Source: Tricholomella constricta
Lineage: Eukaryota > Basidiomycota > Agaricomycetes > Agaricales > Lyophyllaceae
Assembly (NCBI GenBank): GCA_013368375.1
Contig: JAACJP010000033.1
Location: 186,001 to 250,000 of the forward strand
Reading direction: 5' to 3'
Length of the DNA stretch: 64,000 bases
Within the stretch, counting starts at the first letter, position 1; each line of letters starts with the position of its first letter. Shown here piece by piece: positions 10,195 through 21,000 of the stretch. The notes beneath the pieces are model-generated. The model was not told where the DNA came from and made no database searches. It saw only the letters and a list, made by a program, of their open reading frames with translations. A program made the translations under genes and the position numbers.

Positions 10195-10556
10195 GTCATG
10201 CCTGACTCCCAATCACATCCTCGTGATGAACGCTATGACACCCACCCCATCTGCAGACAGCACATTCAATGACTGGTATCTACACGAACATATCCCCCTC
10301 CTCCGCCGCGTTCCCTCGTGGGGTGTCATCAGAGCGGTTTAAACTTGTATCCTCGACAACCGACCAAACTCCGCAGTATCTTGCCTTACACAGGTGGAAT
10401 GATGTGGGAGCATTTGATACAGATGAATACAAGGCAGCTACGAACACGCCTTGGAGGACAGCAGTCATCGCGGAGGTTGTTAAGAAGGAACACATTGTTT
10501 TGATATACGATGGGATGCTTGAAGGTGTTGCGCAGAAATGCTCAAGGCCCATATGA
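10195..10556 (+). pseudogene. EthD-like / dimeric alpha-beta barrel remnant, frameshifted
   Basis: The sequence encodes one ferredoxin-like repeat of the EthD type: NHILVMNAM, then DWYLHEHIPLLRRVPSW, then ERFKLVSS, PQYLALHRW and a final TAVIAEVV strand. The frame changes at the run GGGG at 10320-10323, right after the conserved VPSW. With three G the two parts would read through as one domain. Fungal members of this family usually have two such repeats; no first repeat is recognisable upstream. The gene therefore looks truncated and frameshifted. A sequencing error in the homopolymer is the main alternative. Its role in a living copy would be a small-molecule-binding or stress-type barrel protein; function is not known. 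Confidence 0.5.
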
Positions 10557-11134
10557 CCTTCATAACGCCTTGGGTTCGCCTATTCTCTTTCTCCACTGCT
10601 CGCCCCTAAACATTAATGCCACAATAGGCAGGAATGTTGCGATGCTTTGTGGGGAGGATCAAAGGGTAGAAATGTCAATTGAGGATACGATACCTACCAT
10701 ATCCCAGTAAATACCGTGAATGACCATTGGAATCCAATCTAACAATACAAAATATTCAGTTTTTGGGGCGCGTACGGATGCCATTTGCTGCGTACATGTT
10801 CACCGAAAGGGATGCTGATGATGGTAAAAGGTGTTCATCAGATCTACGGGATGCAAGGCTTCCACGCACGAATAGAATCCAAGACTGAGTCCAAAAATCT
10901 GGCGGAAGAAGCTGGGACCTGAGGCCTGATCAATCGAGCTGGCGCGCTATTGAAAAAGAACACATACTTGAAAAATTGGCTGACGTCGTTGCTGCGAGAC
11001 CTATAACAATCACTGCAGCTATATGTATAACTCCATTGGCGAGCAAGACAAGGTTGAAGGCACCTGTAAGGGCGCCGGCTACTGGCGTGCCTTCACTAGG
11101 TTTTACTGCATGGAATTCGGCAACAGGGACCAGT
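10557..11134. other. Intergenic, no gene seen
   Basis: About 580 bp between the remnant and the 3' end of the nuclease-kinase gene. A short hydrophobic frame on the - strand (10,930-11,175) overlaps that gene's end and has no supporting context. Confidence 0.45.
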
Positions 11135-12628
11135 CTACAATGCATTGATAGAGGACAATTCAGCTGCTCTTTCATCGGAACTTCCTGGTGCCAATGTCTC
11201 TAAGTCAACCAGGTATACTACATTATCTTTCTTGCAGAAGTTGCGTCGTGCAATGTCGCCGTGAACGTATCCTTTCGAGTGAATGCGAGCGAGAGCGGAA
11301 GTCATCTTCCTCCTTGTCTGAGTATCGAGTGGCCAAGTTTCGGGTATAGCAGTACCGACGTCTTCAAGAGCAAGGACCCTCAGAAGTCCCCAAATGTCGT
11401 AATATCCACGGACACGTGGAATAACTTCCCCTTGGAGATTATGTAGGGTTGCATAATTACGCACCTCCCTATCAAGCGCATAGATGGAATCTTTCCTCTG
11501 AAAAAGGTCTACGACTTTGCAGAAGACGTCCAGACTACCTCCGGCAAGAACTCCCCTCGCCAGCGTTGCCCTTACAGTGCAGCCCCGTTGCGGAGCATGA
11601 CGCACGGAAGTACGGTCGAAGTGGCAAAGGCGAGGATCAAGTGGCAAGATTTCATATGATCCGGCCACGACTGTCGAGCGATAACCCCCGGCCTGTCTAG
11701 CAGCGTCACGGCTACGGATGGCTGTGAGAGATGTACCGAAGTATCGGTTGGGAGGCGCTTTAGAAAGGGTTGGGGAAGTATGAAACCAGGTGGAGGTGAG
11801 TTCGGCAAGCAGGATAATGCCCACAAAGGCTTTGAGCATACTTGGCAGGCCGTTCGGATTGAGCATGCTCGGCGCGCCCGTCGAATCGATCTCAATCGGC
11901 CCGTAGTACTGCAAGGTTTTGCCTTTGAAATCGGCAGTCTCAACGCGTTGAAAAAACCAAGCCCGCTGCATATTGCTGAGGACGCCGTACTTGTTGTCGT
12001 TGAATGTCATGTAGCCGTAGAGTTGGTGCACAGCGTCGACTGATTGTCGCTCCAGGACACTGCGGTCATTTTTGCTAAAATACCCAGGCAAATCTTCAAG
12101 AGGCGCCGCCCACTTGGTCTTGTACTCAACCTGTACCATAGGATGAGCGAGGTCAAATACAGAGATCAGTGATACACGCACCACAACCTTTGGGAGCCAG
12201 GTGGGCTTCCGCAACCACGAAAAGTCAGGCTCCCCAACTATCTGATTATTGCCGGTATCTGAACGCATAAACCGCCCCACAATCCCAAGTATCCCCAGCA
12301 TTTCTACGACGAGATCGTGTAGTTGTACTTTTGCTTCGCCACGGACATCCTCTTCACTCGACACGTCTTGTGGTATCTTTGGCATGGAGCCGATATCATA
12401 TTGTGCACCGAAGGTTATGCTCATGGCGGACATGCGAGCAGTGATTGCCTGGTCGATCTCGGTCTCAAATCCAATCCATGGGATGAAGTTTGCAAGATCA
12501 GTTCGTGGATACGCTCGCTCGCTTGTGTATGCGGAACTATGAACATCGTCGGTCCACAAAATACCAGTTGGGTGATAAGACAAAGTGGGGAGAGTGGTTT
12601 TCATAACAAGAGTAGTTTGCTTTGGCAT
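11135..12628 (-). CDS. Fungal PD-(D/E)XK nuclease-like / protein kinase-like fusion (497 aa)
   Basis: A single uninterrupted exon, ATG at 12,628. The N-terminal half carries a PD-(D/E)XK-like pattern: EPDFSW, then VQVEYKTKW (E-x-K), then QLYGYMTFN with the Gln/Tyr often seen in this fold. The C-terminal half is a small protein-kinase-like domain. It has a Lys in VFCKVV, a Glu in the EVRNYATL helix, ALEDVGTAI in the hinge region, YVHGDIARRNF as catalytic loop and LVDLETL in place of DFG. All catalytic residues of both halves seem present. Nuclease-like plus kinase-like architectures occur in fungal Crinkler-type and FunK1-like families that are often expanded and lineage-specific. Whether this protein cuts DNA or phosphorylates anything is unknown. 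It has no introns, unlike almost all its neighbours. Confidence 0.65.
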   Translation of the reverse strand: MPKQTTLVMKTTLPTLSYHPTGILWTDDVHSSAYTSERAYPRTDLANFIPWIGFETEIDQAITARMSAMSITFGAQYDIGSMPKIPQDVSSEEDVRGEAKVQLHDLVVEMLGILGIVGRFMRSDTGNNQIVGEPDFSWLRKPTWLPKVVVRVSLISVFDLAHPMVQVEYKTKWAAPLEDLPGYFSKNDRSVLERQSVDAVHQLYGYMTFNDNKYGVLSNMQRAWFFQRVETADFKGKTLQYYGPIEIDSTGAPSMLNPNGLPSMLKAFVGIILLAELTSTWFHTSPTLSKAPPNRYFGTSLTAIRSRDAARQAGGYRSTVVAGSYEILPLDPRLCHFDRTSVRHAPQRGCTVRATLARGVLAGGSLDVFCKVVDLFQRKDSIYALDREVRNYATLHNLQGEVIPRVRGYYDIWGLLRVLALEDVGTAIPETWPLDTQTRRKMTSALARIHSKGYVHGDIARRNFCKKDNVVYLVDLETLAPGSSDERAAELSSINAL

Positions 12629-12798
12629 GTTTTTGTTCGTACGCGTTTGATCACGTGACGTCCCGTCGACGTGGACGACTTTGGACGACTGGCATTGCCA
12701 ATTCCCTTGAACTCATAACTGGTCCTCTTTCTGCTGTGATCCGTTTGTTACCCCCTGGCGTCGACTAGCTTGGTCTGCGACAGACTTTGGGTTTAACA
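12629..12798. promoter_or_regulatory. Divergent promoter, nuclease-kinase / glucosidase II
   Basis: Only 170 bp separate the start codons of the - strand nuclease-kinase gene and the + strand GH31 gene, so both must be driven from this interval. It contains TGACGTCCCGTCGACGTGGACG around 12,656-12,675, rich in ACGT cores. Confidence 0.55.
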
Positions 12799-15700
12799 AT
12801 GCGCTCCCTGAACTACCTGGGCATCCTTGCGCTACTGCTTGCGCTGCCCACCACACACTCCCTTAAAGCACACGACTTCAAAACATGCTCCCAGTCCGGA
12901 TTCTGTAGAAGAGGCCGTGCGCTTTCTGCCCGAGCAAAGGAAGCCGGCGCGACGTGGAAGTCACCCTACGTCGTTGACCCCTCGTCCATTGCCATTGCTT
13001 CAGACCAGGCTACCTTCACAGCCGGGGTAAAGTCCTCTCTATACCCACATATCAACTTTGGGCTCGAGTTACGCGTCCATGACGATGGTGTTGTGCGCGT
13101 GCGTATGGACGAGGTCGCAGGGCTTCGTAAACGATACGACGAGGCAGCGTCGTGGGCCTTGATTTCTGAACCTGGCATCAGCAAGGATATCAAGTGGACG
13201 GCGGGAAAGAAGGACATTCGTGCTGTGTACGGTCAGAAGAAGGAGAACGAGGTCGTCGTCACTTTCGAACCCCTGCGAGTCGCTCTGCTACGCAATGGAA
13301 AGGAGCAAGTGGTTCTGAATGGTCAAGGCCTCTTACACATGGAGCACTTCCGCACCAAAACACCAGAAGTCACGCATACAGAAGAGGCAGCCCCCAAGGA
13401 AGGCGAGGAGGTTGCGGATGATGAAGCCCAAGTTGTCATCAAAGCCAAAGCCCCAAACCCAGGGGCTTGGTTCGAGGGTGATAATGAGGACGACTACTGG
13501 GAAGAGAAATTCTCCACCTGGACTGATTCGAAGCCGAAAGGTGAACACTGCCCCAGCTACTGAAAGTCGCGCTTTGCTTATCTTCCTTCAGGGCCCGAAT
13601 CCCTTTCGCTTGATATCAATTTCCCCAACCATGGCACAGTCTACGGTATCCCCCAACACGCTACGAGACTTGCCCTTCCTACCACGACCGGCGAATCACC
13701 ATTCTTCAGCGATCCTTACCGCCTCTATAACGCCGACGTCTTCGAATACCTCGCGTCGTCCCCCATGTCGATCTATGGTTCCATTCCCGTCCTTCACGCG
13801 CACTCCGCCGACTCTACTGTCGGCATATTCCACGCTGTCGCGTCGGAAACGTGGATCGACGTGGACCACGCTTCCGAGAAGTCAACGGAGACGCACTGGG
13901 TCTCAGAGTCCGGTATTTTGGACCTCTTCCTGATGCCGGGGCCAACGCCCGAAGACATCTTCAGGCAATATTCTAAGCTGACGGGCACGACGGTGCTCCC
14001 TGCCCACTGGAGTCTTGGTTATCACCAGTGTCGATGGAATTATGTCAGCTCAGATGATGTGCGGACTGTCCAGAAGAGGTTCGACGAGGAAGACATGCCG
14101 GTTGATGTATTGTGGCTGGATATTGAGTACTCCCAGGACCACAAGTACTTCATCTGGGACAAGAAGAACTTCCCTGATCCAGTTGGTATGATCAACGATG
14201 TTGCGGCTTTGGGTCGCAAGGTCTGGATAGCCTTCTTCCACCACCGCTCTCAGTTCGACTGATTTCAATTGTTCTCAGATGGTCATCATCGTCGATCCTC
14301 ATTTGAAGCGTACGGCGGAATATCCCGTATATAAAAAAGCCTCCGAACTTGGCTTGCTTGTCAAGGACAAGAACGAGGGCGAGTATGAAGGCTGGTGCTG
14401 GTCCGGAAGCAGTGCTTGGATGGACTTTTTCAATCCCAACGTCTGGGATTGGTGGAAATCACTCTTCAAGACCCAGAAGCTCGCTACTGGGTGGTCGTGG
14501 ACGGAGAGTACTGACGCTGTTCACATCTGGAACGATATGAATGAGGTGAGATATCGAGTACTGTGATCTTCAAGGGTCGTCAGCTGACGAGATCAGCCCT
14601 CGGTGTTCAACGGCCCCGAGATCACCATGCCCAAGGACAATCTTCACTACGGCGGTTGGGAACACCGCGATGTCCATAATATCAATGGCATGCTTTTCGT
14701 GAGTACCACTCGTGTCCCCTACTACAGTCACTGATGTCTCCTTCAAGTCTAACCTCACGTCCCAAGCCGTTGCGGAGCGCACTGATTCTCCCACACGTCC
14801 CTTCGTTCTCACCCGTGCCTTCTATGCTGGCTCCCAGCGTTTCGGCGCTATGTGGACCGGCGACAACCTCGGTACATGGGAACACATGGCTGTCGGTGTG
14901 AAAATTGTCTTGTCAGTCGGTGTCGGCGGCATGTCCTACGCAGGATGTAAGCTTTTCTATACGAACCACAAAGCGAACGACGTTGACCATGATGTCTAGC
15001 CGACGTTGGCGGATTCTTCGGTAACCCCGAGCCTGATATGCTCGTTCGGTGGTACCAAGTTGGCGCATTCGCGCCTTTCTTCCGCGCTCACGCACACATA
15101 GATACCAAGCGCCGCGAGCCCTTCCTTCTTGACCAGCCTTACAAGGGCATGATTCGGGATATCTTACGCCTCAGGTACAGTATGCTTCCTGTCTGGTATA
15201 CTGCCTTCAGGGAAACCAGTGTCAATGGCCTTCCCGTTTTGAGGTACGTGAAAGAGGATCATCTTCATATTTGGCTGTAAACCAACGCCTTCTTTTGCAG
15301 GCCGCACTACGTGATGTTCCCTAAAGACCAAAATGGATTCAATATCGACGACCAGTATTATATCGGCTCATCCGGATTGCTCGTCAAGCCTGTGACGGAG
15401 AAGGATGCCACAGAGGCAAAGGTCTACCTCCCAGAAGACCAGGTAAGTTTCCGCATCAGCGTAAAATCTCGCAACTATCTCCTAAAAACCATACTTCAGG
15501 TCTACTACGACTACTTCAATCACCACGCATACCGTGGCGCTGCCAAAGGCAAGGAAATAACCGTCCCCGGCGCCCTGCACCAGATCCCTCTCTTCGTGCG
15601 CGGAGGCTCCATCGTCCCGACCCGCGAGCGTCCCAGGCGGGCCTCGACAGCGATGAAGCAGGACCCCTTCACCCTCCGCGTGGCACTGAGCAAGGCCGGC

Positions 15701-16123
15701 ACCGCGCGTGGCGAGCTCTACCTGGACGACGGCGAGACATACTCGCACCGCGAGGGCCAGTTCGTGTGGCGCGAGTTCGTCGCGGAGAAACCGGCCAAGA
15801 AGTCCCGCGCGATCCGCCTGTCGAGCAAGGACCTGGGGTCCGCGAGGCCTGCGGAGGCGGTGGATGGGGTTGTGCTGAAAGCGTTTGACCCTGCTAATGC
15901 GTTCGCGAAGAGTATTGCGGATGTGAGGGTTGAAAAGGTTGTGGTTGTAGGATTGAAGGCGAAGCCGACGGCGGTCAGGATCGAAGGAGGTGCCAAACTT
16001 GTCTGGGACTTCACGGCTGGCGTCGCTGCTGCTGATAAGAAGGAAGGGACCGCCAGTCTCCTTGTCATCAAGGACCCTAAGGCCTTGATTGCGCAAGACT
16101 GGGCCATCATAATTGAGTGGTAG
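12799..16123 (+). CDS. Glucosidase II alpha subunit (GH31), 8 exons, 982 aa
   Basis: This ER enzyme removes the inner glucoses from N-glycans on new glycoproteins. It starts [16 protein letters not shown], a signal peptide, followed by [14 protein letters not shown], the typical N-terminus of glucosidase II alpha. Exons: 12799-13540, 13592-14220, 14279-14545, 14597-14698, 14748-14946, 15000-15243, 15301-15442, 15500-16123. GH31 hallmarks are all present: LWLDIEY, IWNDMNEPSVF (catalytic nucleophile Asp), [20 protein letters not shown] (acid/base Asp), [17 protein letters not shown] and FFRAHAH. The length matches the family. The partner beta subunit is not in this window. All joins are in phase, so the gene appears intact. 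Confidence 0.95.
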
Positions 16124-16639
16124 ACCCACAACCCTGTATTGAAATCAATAATTTGTAGAGCTTGCGCGCTTCTTCTAAATGACAGACACAACATGTTTTA
16201 TCATTCATACCCTACGCTATTGACTACCTAGAAAATTTTACAGAAAGCAAGAGAGGGAAGAAATGGTGAGATCGAGCGGCAGCAGCAGCGCGCTCGAGGG
16301 GTTATATATACAGCATGATAATAACAACAATAGAGAACCAGCAGGTGACGAACCCCGCATCATAGGTGATGATGACCAACCAAAAAAAGAAAGAAAAGCA
16401 GGGGAGAGCAGTGCTACAATCCACGATATAAGGTTTTGTTGAATGTGTTAAGTCAATAGTGCAAAAGGGGTGGGGGAGAGGAAGTCCGGATGGAGGCCTT
16501 GAAAGAGACTCCACCGCATAAGAGCAATGTAGAAGAGGAAGGAATACATACAGAGCATGAGCAAAAATGAGAAGAGACGAAAGAAGAGAAGCAGTGTAAA
16601 GGCACGCTTTACACGAACGTACGTATGTACATCTGTACA
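16124..16639. other. Convergent 3' flanks
   Basis: 516 bp between the stop codons of the GH31 gene and the - strand 16,640 gene; presumably the two 3' UTRs. No other gene seen. Confidence 0.5.
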
Positions 16640-18565
16640 TCACCACAGCGAGCCACGCCGTCCCAGGGGTGCCGGTGAGGAGACCATGGGGGCAGGCGTG
16701 TTCGCCGTCGTGAAAGATTTCACACCCGCAGTTGGGTGTGTGAACCACTCCGCAGAATGCGGAGCTGTGGATCTGCGGCCCCCGACACCACCGCCGCCGC
16801 CGCCGCTGCCGCGCAGCTGGAGCTGCATCAACTGCAACTGCTGCATGTAGGATGTGTACGCTACGGGCGACATCATCGCGGGGTAGGTGGCATAGAAGTA
16901 GGACGCAGGAGCCGGTGAGGGGAAATGGGAGGCCGCTGGGTGGAAGGGGACATGATGGAGGCCTATGGGGGCGCGAAGAGTCGTGGAAGGCATGAAGTGG
17001 GGAGGGATGGCGGTAGGTGGCGCGGGTGGAGCGTGTGACGAACGACGTTTCCGATGAGATCGTGAGCGCGACTCCGTCCGTCGCTGCTGGGGTGTGGTCT
17101 CCGTGGACGGTGCAACGGAGGGTCCTTCGATCCACCCGTCTTCAGTCGACAATAGAGGTGATGGCGAAGGGGAAGGAGAAGTCGTCATCGGGATCTCGAT
17201 TTCCGACTGGGTATCTGCGTTCGCCTCCGTATTTTGATTCGGAGGCACAGAATCACTCCGCCGGCGGGTGAGTGCAAGGAAAAGGTTCCTAGTTCGTCGT
17301 GCTTTGGATTCCTGTGAGGCCTTGTCCGCTTCTGCAAGGTTGATCCATCCATCGTCATCTTCTTCCTGAGAAGAGGGACTGGACATGCCAGAATTTCGAG
17401 GCCTGTCGTCTTCAGAAACGGAGGTGCGCTCTTCGAAGAGGTTTAGATCGTAAAGGGGTGGATTTGGACTTGGACTATGGCTGTGGTTGTGGGAAGACCG
17501 CAGACGGTCAACCATGGCTCGTGTCTTGGAGGCCGGAGCTTTACGACGTATAGAGTCTTGAAGGAAAGGTGGAAGGAATGCGCATGCTGCTCGTTGAGTT
17601 TGTGGCACAGGAGCTGCAACCTCTGCTTCACTGTAGAATCCTTGCTCGTCTTTCTTGATCCTCACAGTTGGTAGTGGGGGGACTTCCAAGGAGGGGAAAG
17701 TGAAGCTGACGAACGCCGGTTGGGATGAAGGTTTCGGTTCTGTGGTCGTGGGGGTTGCAAACATGAATGATTCTTCTGCCTTCGCCTTCGAAGGTGTAAT
17801 GGATGTGGGAACGAAGGAAGAGGCAGATGCATTCAGCGGACGGCCGGGAGAAATGTAATGTTCCTTGCCACCCGTGACAGGCGAAGCATCCTTGACCTCA
17901 ACGATGGCCTCGATGCTCTTCCCTCTTGGAGTGGACGGCACAGAGATAGAGTTATATGAGAGATCGGAGTCCGTGAGATCAACGCTGGAAAGTGTGGATG
18001 TGCTTCGATGTAGGCCACCATGGCTGGACGACGACGGGCTGGAGACTCTGGACGTCTCGTTGCCAATTGCTAATTCGTCGTCTACATTAACAGGCGGCTC
18101 CTGGCTGACCTTGCTCATCAAAACCTCTGCAAACACGTTCCACTTCTCCCTGCCACGAGCAACGTCCTCCTGGTTGACTTCGACAGAAATGTCAACCATA
18201 CGTCCGCCTTTGCAGTGTTGAGATTCCACAACTCCCACCGGGAAGAATCCAACGTCGGCCTCGTATGTAGCAATGGCGTCTGCAGCACATTGCACACCAC
18301 AAAGCTCGGCACTCAACGTGAGGTCATGTTCAGGGCCGTCGAATGCGTTACGTCGTCGTCGAAAGGAAGCCTCGGAAGAACACGAGGCATCCCACCAACT
18401 GAACAAAGAGCCCCGAAACGATGATCGTTTTGCTGTGTCCTCCACGAAATACTCCTGGGTGAATGACCATGGCATAGAATCGTACAGAGTATGCCACCAA
18501 TCGCTTGTAACGATATGCCACCCTTCCTCTTTCACTGTTTCGAGCTTGCGAGGGCGCAAGTACAT
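16640..18565 (-). CDS. Unknown low-complexity fungal protein (641 aa)
   Basis: One exon from ATG 18,565 (MYLRPRKLETV). The first 160 residues look ordered, with several Trp (GWHIVTSDWWHTLYDSMPW), FSWWDASC and a Cys-containing stretch up to KWNVFAEVL. The rest is Ser/Pro/Thr-rich and probably disordered. It contains acidic patches (SQEEDDDGWINL, about residue 395), basic clusters (RSRSHRKRRSS, possible nuclear signal), a short Gln/Leu run and a Gly6 tract near the end. No known domain is recognised. The long single frame and the ordered N-terminal domain support a real protein. A regulatory or scaffold role is possible but not shown. Confidence 0.65.
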   Translation of the reverse strand: MYLRPRKLETVKEEGWHIVTSDWWHTLYDSMPWSFTQEYFVEDTAKRSSFRGSLFSWWDASCSSEASFRRRRNAFDGPEHDLTLSAELCGVQCAADAIATYEADVGFFPVGVVESQHCKGGRMVDISVEVNQEDVARGREKWNVFAEVLMSKVSQEPPVNVDDELAIGNETSRVSSPSSSSHGGLHRSTSTLSSVDLTDSDLSYNSISVPSTPRGKSIEAIVEVKDASPVTGGKEHYISPGRPLNASASSFVPTSITPSKAKAEESFMFATPTTTEPKPSSQPAFVSFTFPSLEVPPLPTVRIKKDEQGFYSEAEVAAPVPQTQRAACAFLPPFLQDSIRRKAPASKTRAMVDRLRSSHNHSHSPSPNPPLYDLNLFEERTSVSEDDRPRNSGMSSPSSQEEDDDGWINLAEADKASQESKARRTRNLFLALTRRRSDSVPPNQNTEANADTQSEIEIPMTTSPSPSPSPLLSTEDGWIEGPSVAPSTETTPQQRRTESRSRSHRKRRSSHAPPAPPTAIPPHFMPSTTLRAPIGLHHVPFHPAASHFPSPAPASYFYATYPAMMSPVAYTSYMQQLQLMQLQLRGSGGGGGGVGGRRSTAPHSAEWFTHPTAGVKSFTTANTPAPMVSSPAPLGRRGSLW

Positions 18566-19086
18566 CAAAAGATGTTATGGTTCGCGCAACAGCTGACTGT
18601 ATCTATTAAGAACCAAACGGGATTTCAGCTCAGAGAAGAAGAGAGTCAGATGAGTGTGGTTGAATCGTACACGAGCCGCCCCGCCCACCAGTCTAGATTT
18701 CTCCACAGACAATCAGAATGAAGAAGGAGAAGATTCCCGAGGAAATAAGAGGAGCGTACACAGAAAGCAGTCGATAGGGAACGATTATCAGAGGAATCTA
18801 CAGCATGTGTCCCGCTGTTGTTTCCTTTGAAAAGGACGAATGCCCCGCACGTTTTTTGTCACGTTTCTTGACAGCCCTGTCACATTTCTCCTCCTCCCAC
18901 CTCCTCGTTTCAGCCATCCCAAGGTCGGATATCAGAGCGGATGCCTTGATCTACATCCAAGCTCAGGACCGAAGCACACATTTTATTCTCATACGCTCTC
19001 TATAGCCCATTGGAAACCTGATGTACACATAACAACCACCTACCCCATCTATCTGTCCATCTAAGCGCTGGATCATGCCATGTGTC
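18566..19086. other. Intergenic, no gene seen
   Basis: 521 bp: 5' flank of the 16,640 gene and 3' flank of the 19,087 gene. Pyrimidine-rich near 18,860-18,910; no supported ORF. Confidence 0.45.
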
Positions 19087-20006
19087 CTATGTGCGGTTCA
19101 TAACCTTGGTCGGAACGCCCCCATACAGTGCGCGGGGTTCTCCTTTCTTTGGTACAACAGCGTCATGCAGGTCCCAACGTGGCAGCGGAGGACGAACAGG
19201 AAGCTTGCCACCCCGGAAAGGCTTCTCCTTCAGTTTCGGTTTAGGAGCATCCAGACGCGCGGTAGGCAGGAACAGTCCTTGCTCTTTAATACTACGAGCA
19301 GAAACTCCACCGTGATTGACCTTGGCATTCAAATTGCCGATAGCTTTGAGATTAATCGCGTGCCGTGGTTGAGGCTGATGGATAGGCTTGGACGGCGATG
19401 GCATTGCCAGGCCAGGGTGCGGCGGGCTCTTCTCTGATAAACGAGTCTCCCTCAGCTTTGCAACGAGCCTTTCGAAATCTGTGCCTGGGGAGAGTTGAGC
19501 GGCAGATGGCGAGGGTGGCAAGATCTTTTGGATGACACTCGGAAGCGGATGCTGGGACGCAAAACTTAGACGACGATGATGACGGTTATAAATATCCTCG
19601 CACGCACCTCTATGTTGAGTGCTGAAATCTTGCGCGGCGACGGCGGGGGCGTTTGCTTCGACTCTTTTTTCAGCCAAGCAGTGTCGCGCCGAGGGGATAC
19701 TTCCGATGGCAGACCCGGGACGAAATATACGTTGGACAGTGAGATGTCGCCATATGCACACAGTGTGTGCTCGTCATCTTCGCTGGAAAACGACACATCG
19801 CAACTGGGCAGATCGAATACTGGAGTTACGGGACGGCTAGCTGGGGCTTTGTTGCTACCTAACGCTGCCAATACGGCCAAAGTAGTCGGGTTTGATGTTT
19901 TCTCCTTTTCGTCAACATCAGTACTATTTTTGTTGTGGATAATCGGCGTTCCCTCACCTGCATTTGCGTCCTTTGTAGTTGATGTGGTGGTGGTGGGTGA
20001 GGACAT
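19087..20006 (-). CDS. Unknown basic, Pro/Ser-rich protein, 2 exons, 287 aa
   Basis: Exons 20006-19608 and 19551-19087 join in phase across a 56-bp intron (GTGCGT...CCCAG). I chose the ATG beginning MSSPTTTTSTTK. The frame stays open to an earlier ATG at 20,207, but the extra residues look like translated leader. Recognisable short blocks are PVTPVFDLPSCDVSFSSEDDE, a helical FERLVAKLRETRLSEK (about residue 160) and a basic end with LPVRPPLPRWD. No known domain. Function unknown. Confidence 0.55.
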
Positions 20007-21000
20007 ACAAAAACTAGGGTCCGTCTTTATAACGTTTGAGATGCCACCTATACACTGAATGAACCATTTGCGTGGCCAGAGAGGAACAATGGTTGCATGA
20101 CCTGGCCAGTCCCTTATAATGGGAACACGCTCATTGTAAGTACTTATTGCTTTCTTCACAGGTCGGTGGCCATATTCAGGTAGCCACAAAGAAATAGAAT
20201 AGCGCATCTAGGTCACTCCTAAACTGCTATCCGCTCATCTCCCGAAATAGAAAGAGAGGCCTGTCCGAAATGTTGAAGCAAGTTAGCGACGACACCGAGA
20301 CTGCTCCAGAGTGGATCAAGATAAATCGTTCTCTCGAGTATGAACAGTAACAATCTCCTGGATTCCTCACTGTCCACGCGAGACTGCATGGGGGAAGGCC
20401 CATCCACAATTTGTCGGCGGATCTGCCGTCCGTTCCTGGACTCGATCTAAGTCAGTTGTTCCTTACCCTTTGCATCCGCGAGAGGCGTGTAGTCGGGCTG
20501 ATCTTTGAAAGAAACTTTATGTGATAAAGTAAAGAAAAAGATACAAAAACGCCTTGCCTAAAATTATAAAAGTCGACGGATTGAACGGACTGAGTTCAAT
20601 GGGTCTTCGCATGCTGCCTTTTCCTAAGAGACTTGTGTCTCGTGTTCGTCTCGTTAATTCCGTATACAGAGATCGGAGTATATTCCGAATGGCAGGCCGC
20701 TGTAGCTGATTTCCATATTCGAGCATGCTAGAAGAAACTACAACTCACCGCGCATTTGAACAACCTTTTTCCCGCTCCATTTAGCATGAGTTTCGCAACC
20801 TCGCCGCCAAACCTTTGCCTGGGCAGTGCGCGACAGAATGGCCATGCACGGATTTGGCACAACTTTCAAGCACGCTGTGCATTCCATCATATGACGCCGA
20901 CCCCCGGTATGATCGTTTCTCTACTTAGACGGTACTGAGTCAGCCCGTATCAAAGTAAGGATCTTGTCCACAAGAGTCCCCTTTGTATTTTCGATCAACA
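20007..21000. other. Intergenic, unresolved
   Basis: About 1 kb between the divergent 19,087 gene and the HIT gene. Short frames on the - strand (20,219-20,407 and 20,517-20,726) have no supporting pattern. Most of it is probably leader and promoter sequence. Confidence 0.4.

Noticed and set aside
10930..11175. Hydrophobic 81-codon frame on the - strand
   Set aside because: It overlaps the end of the nuclease-kinase gene in another frame, with no neighbours or motifs to support it.
15482..16129. 215-codon frame on the - strand
   Set aside because: It is antisense to the last GH31 exon; GC-rich codon bias opens the reverse frame.
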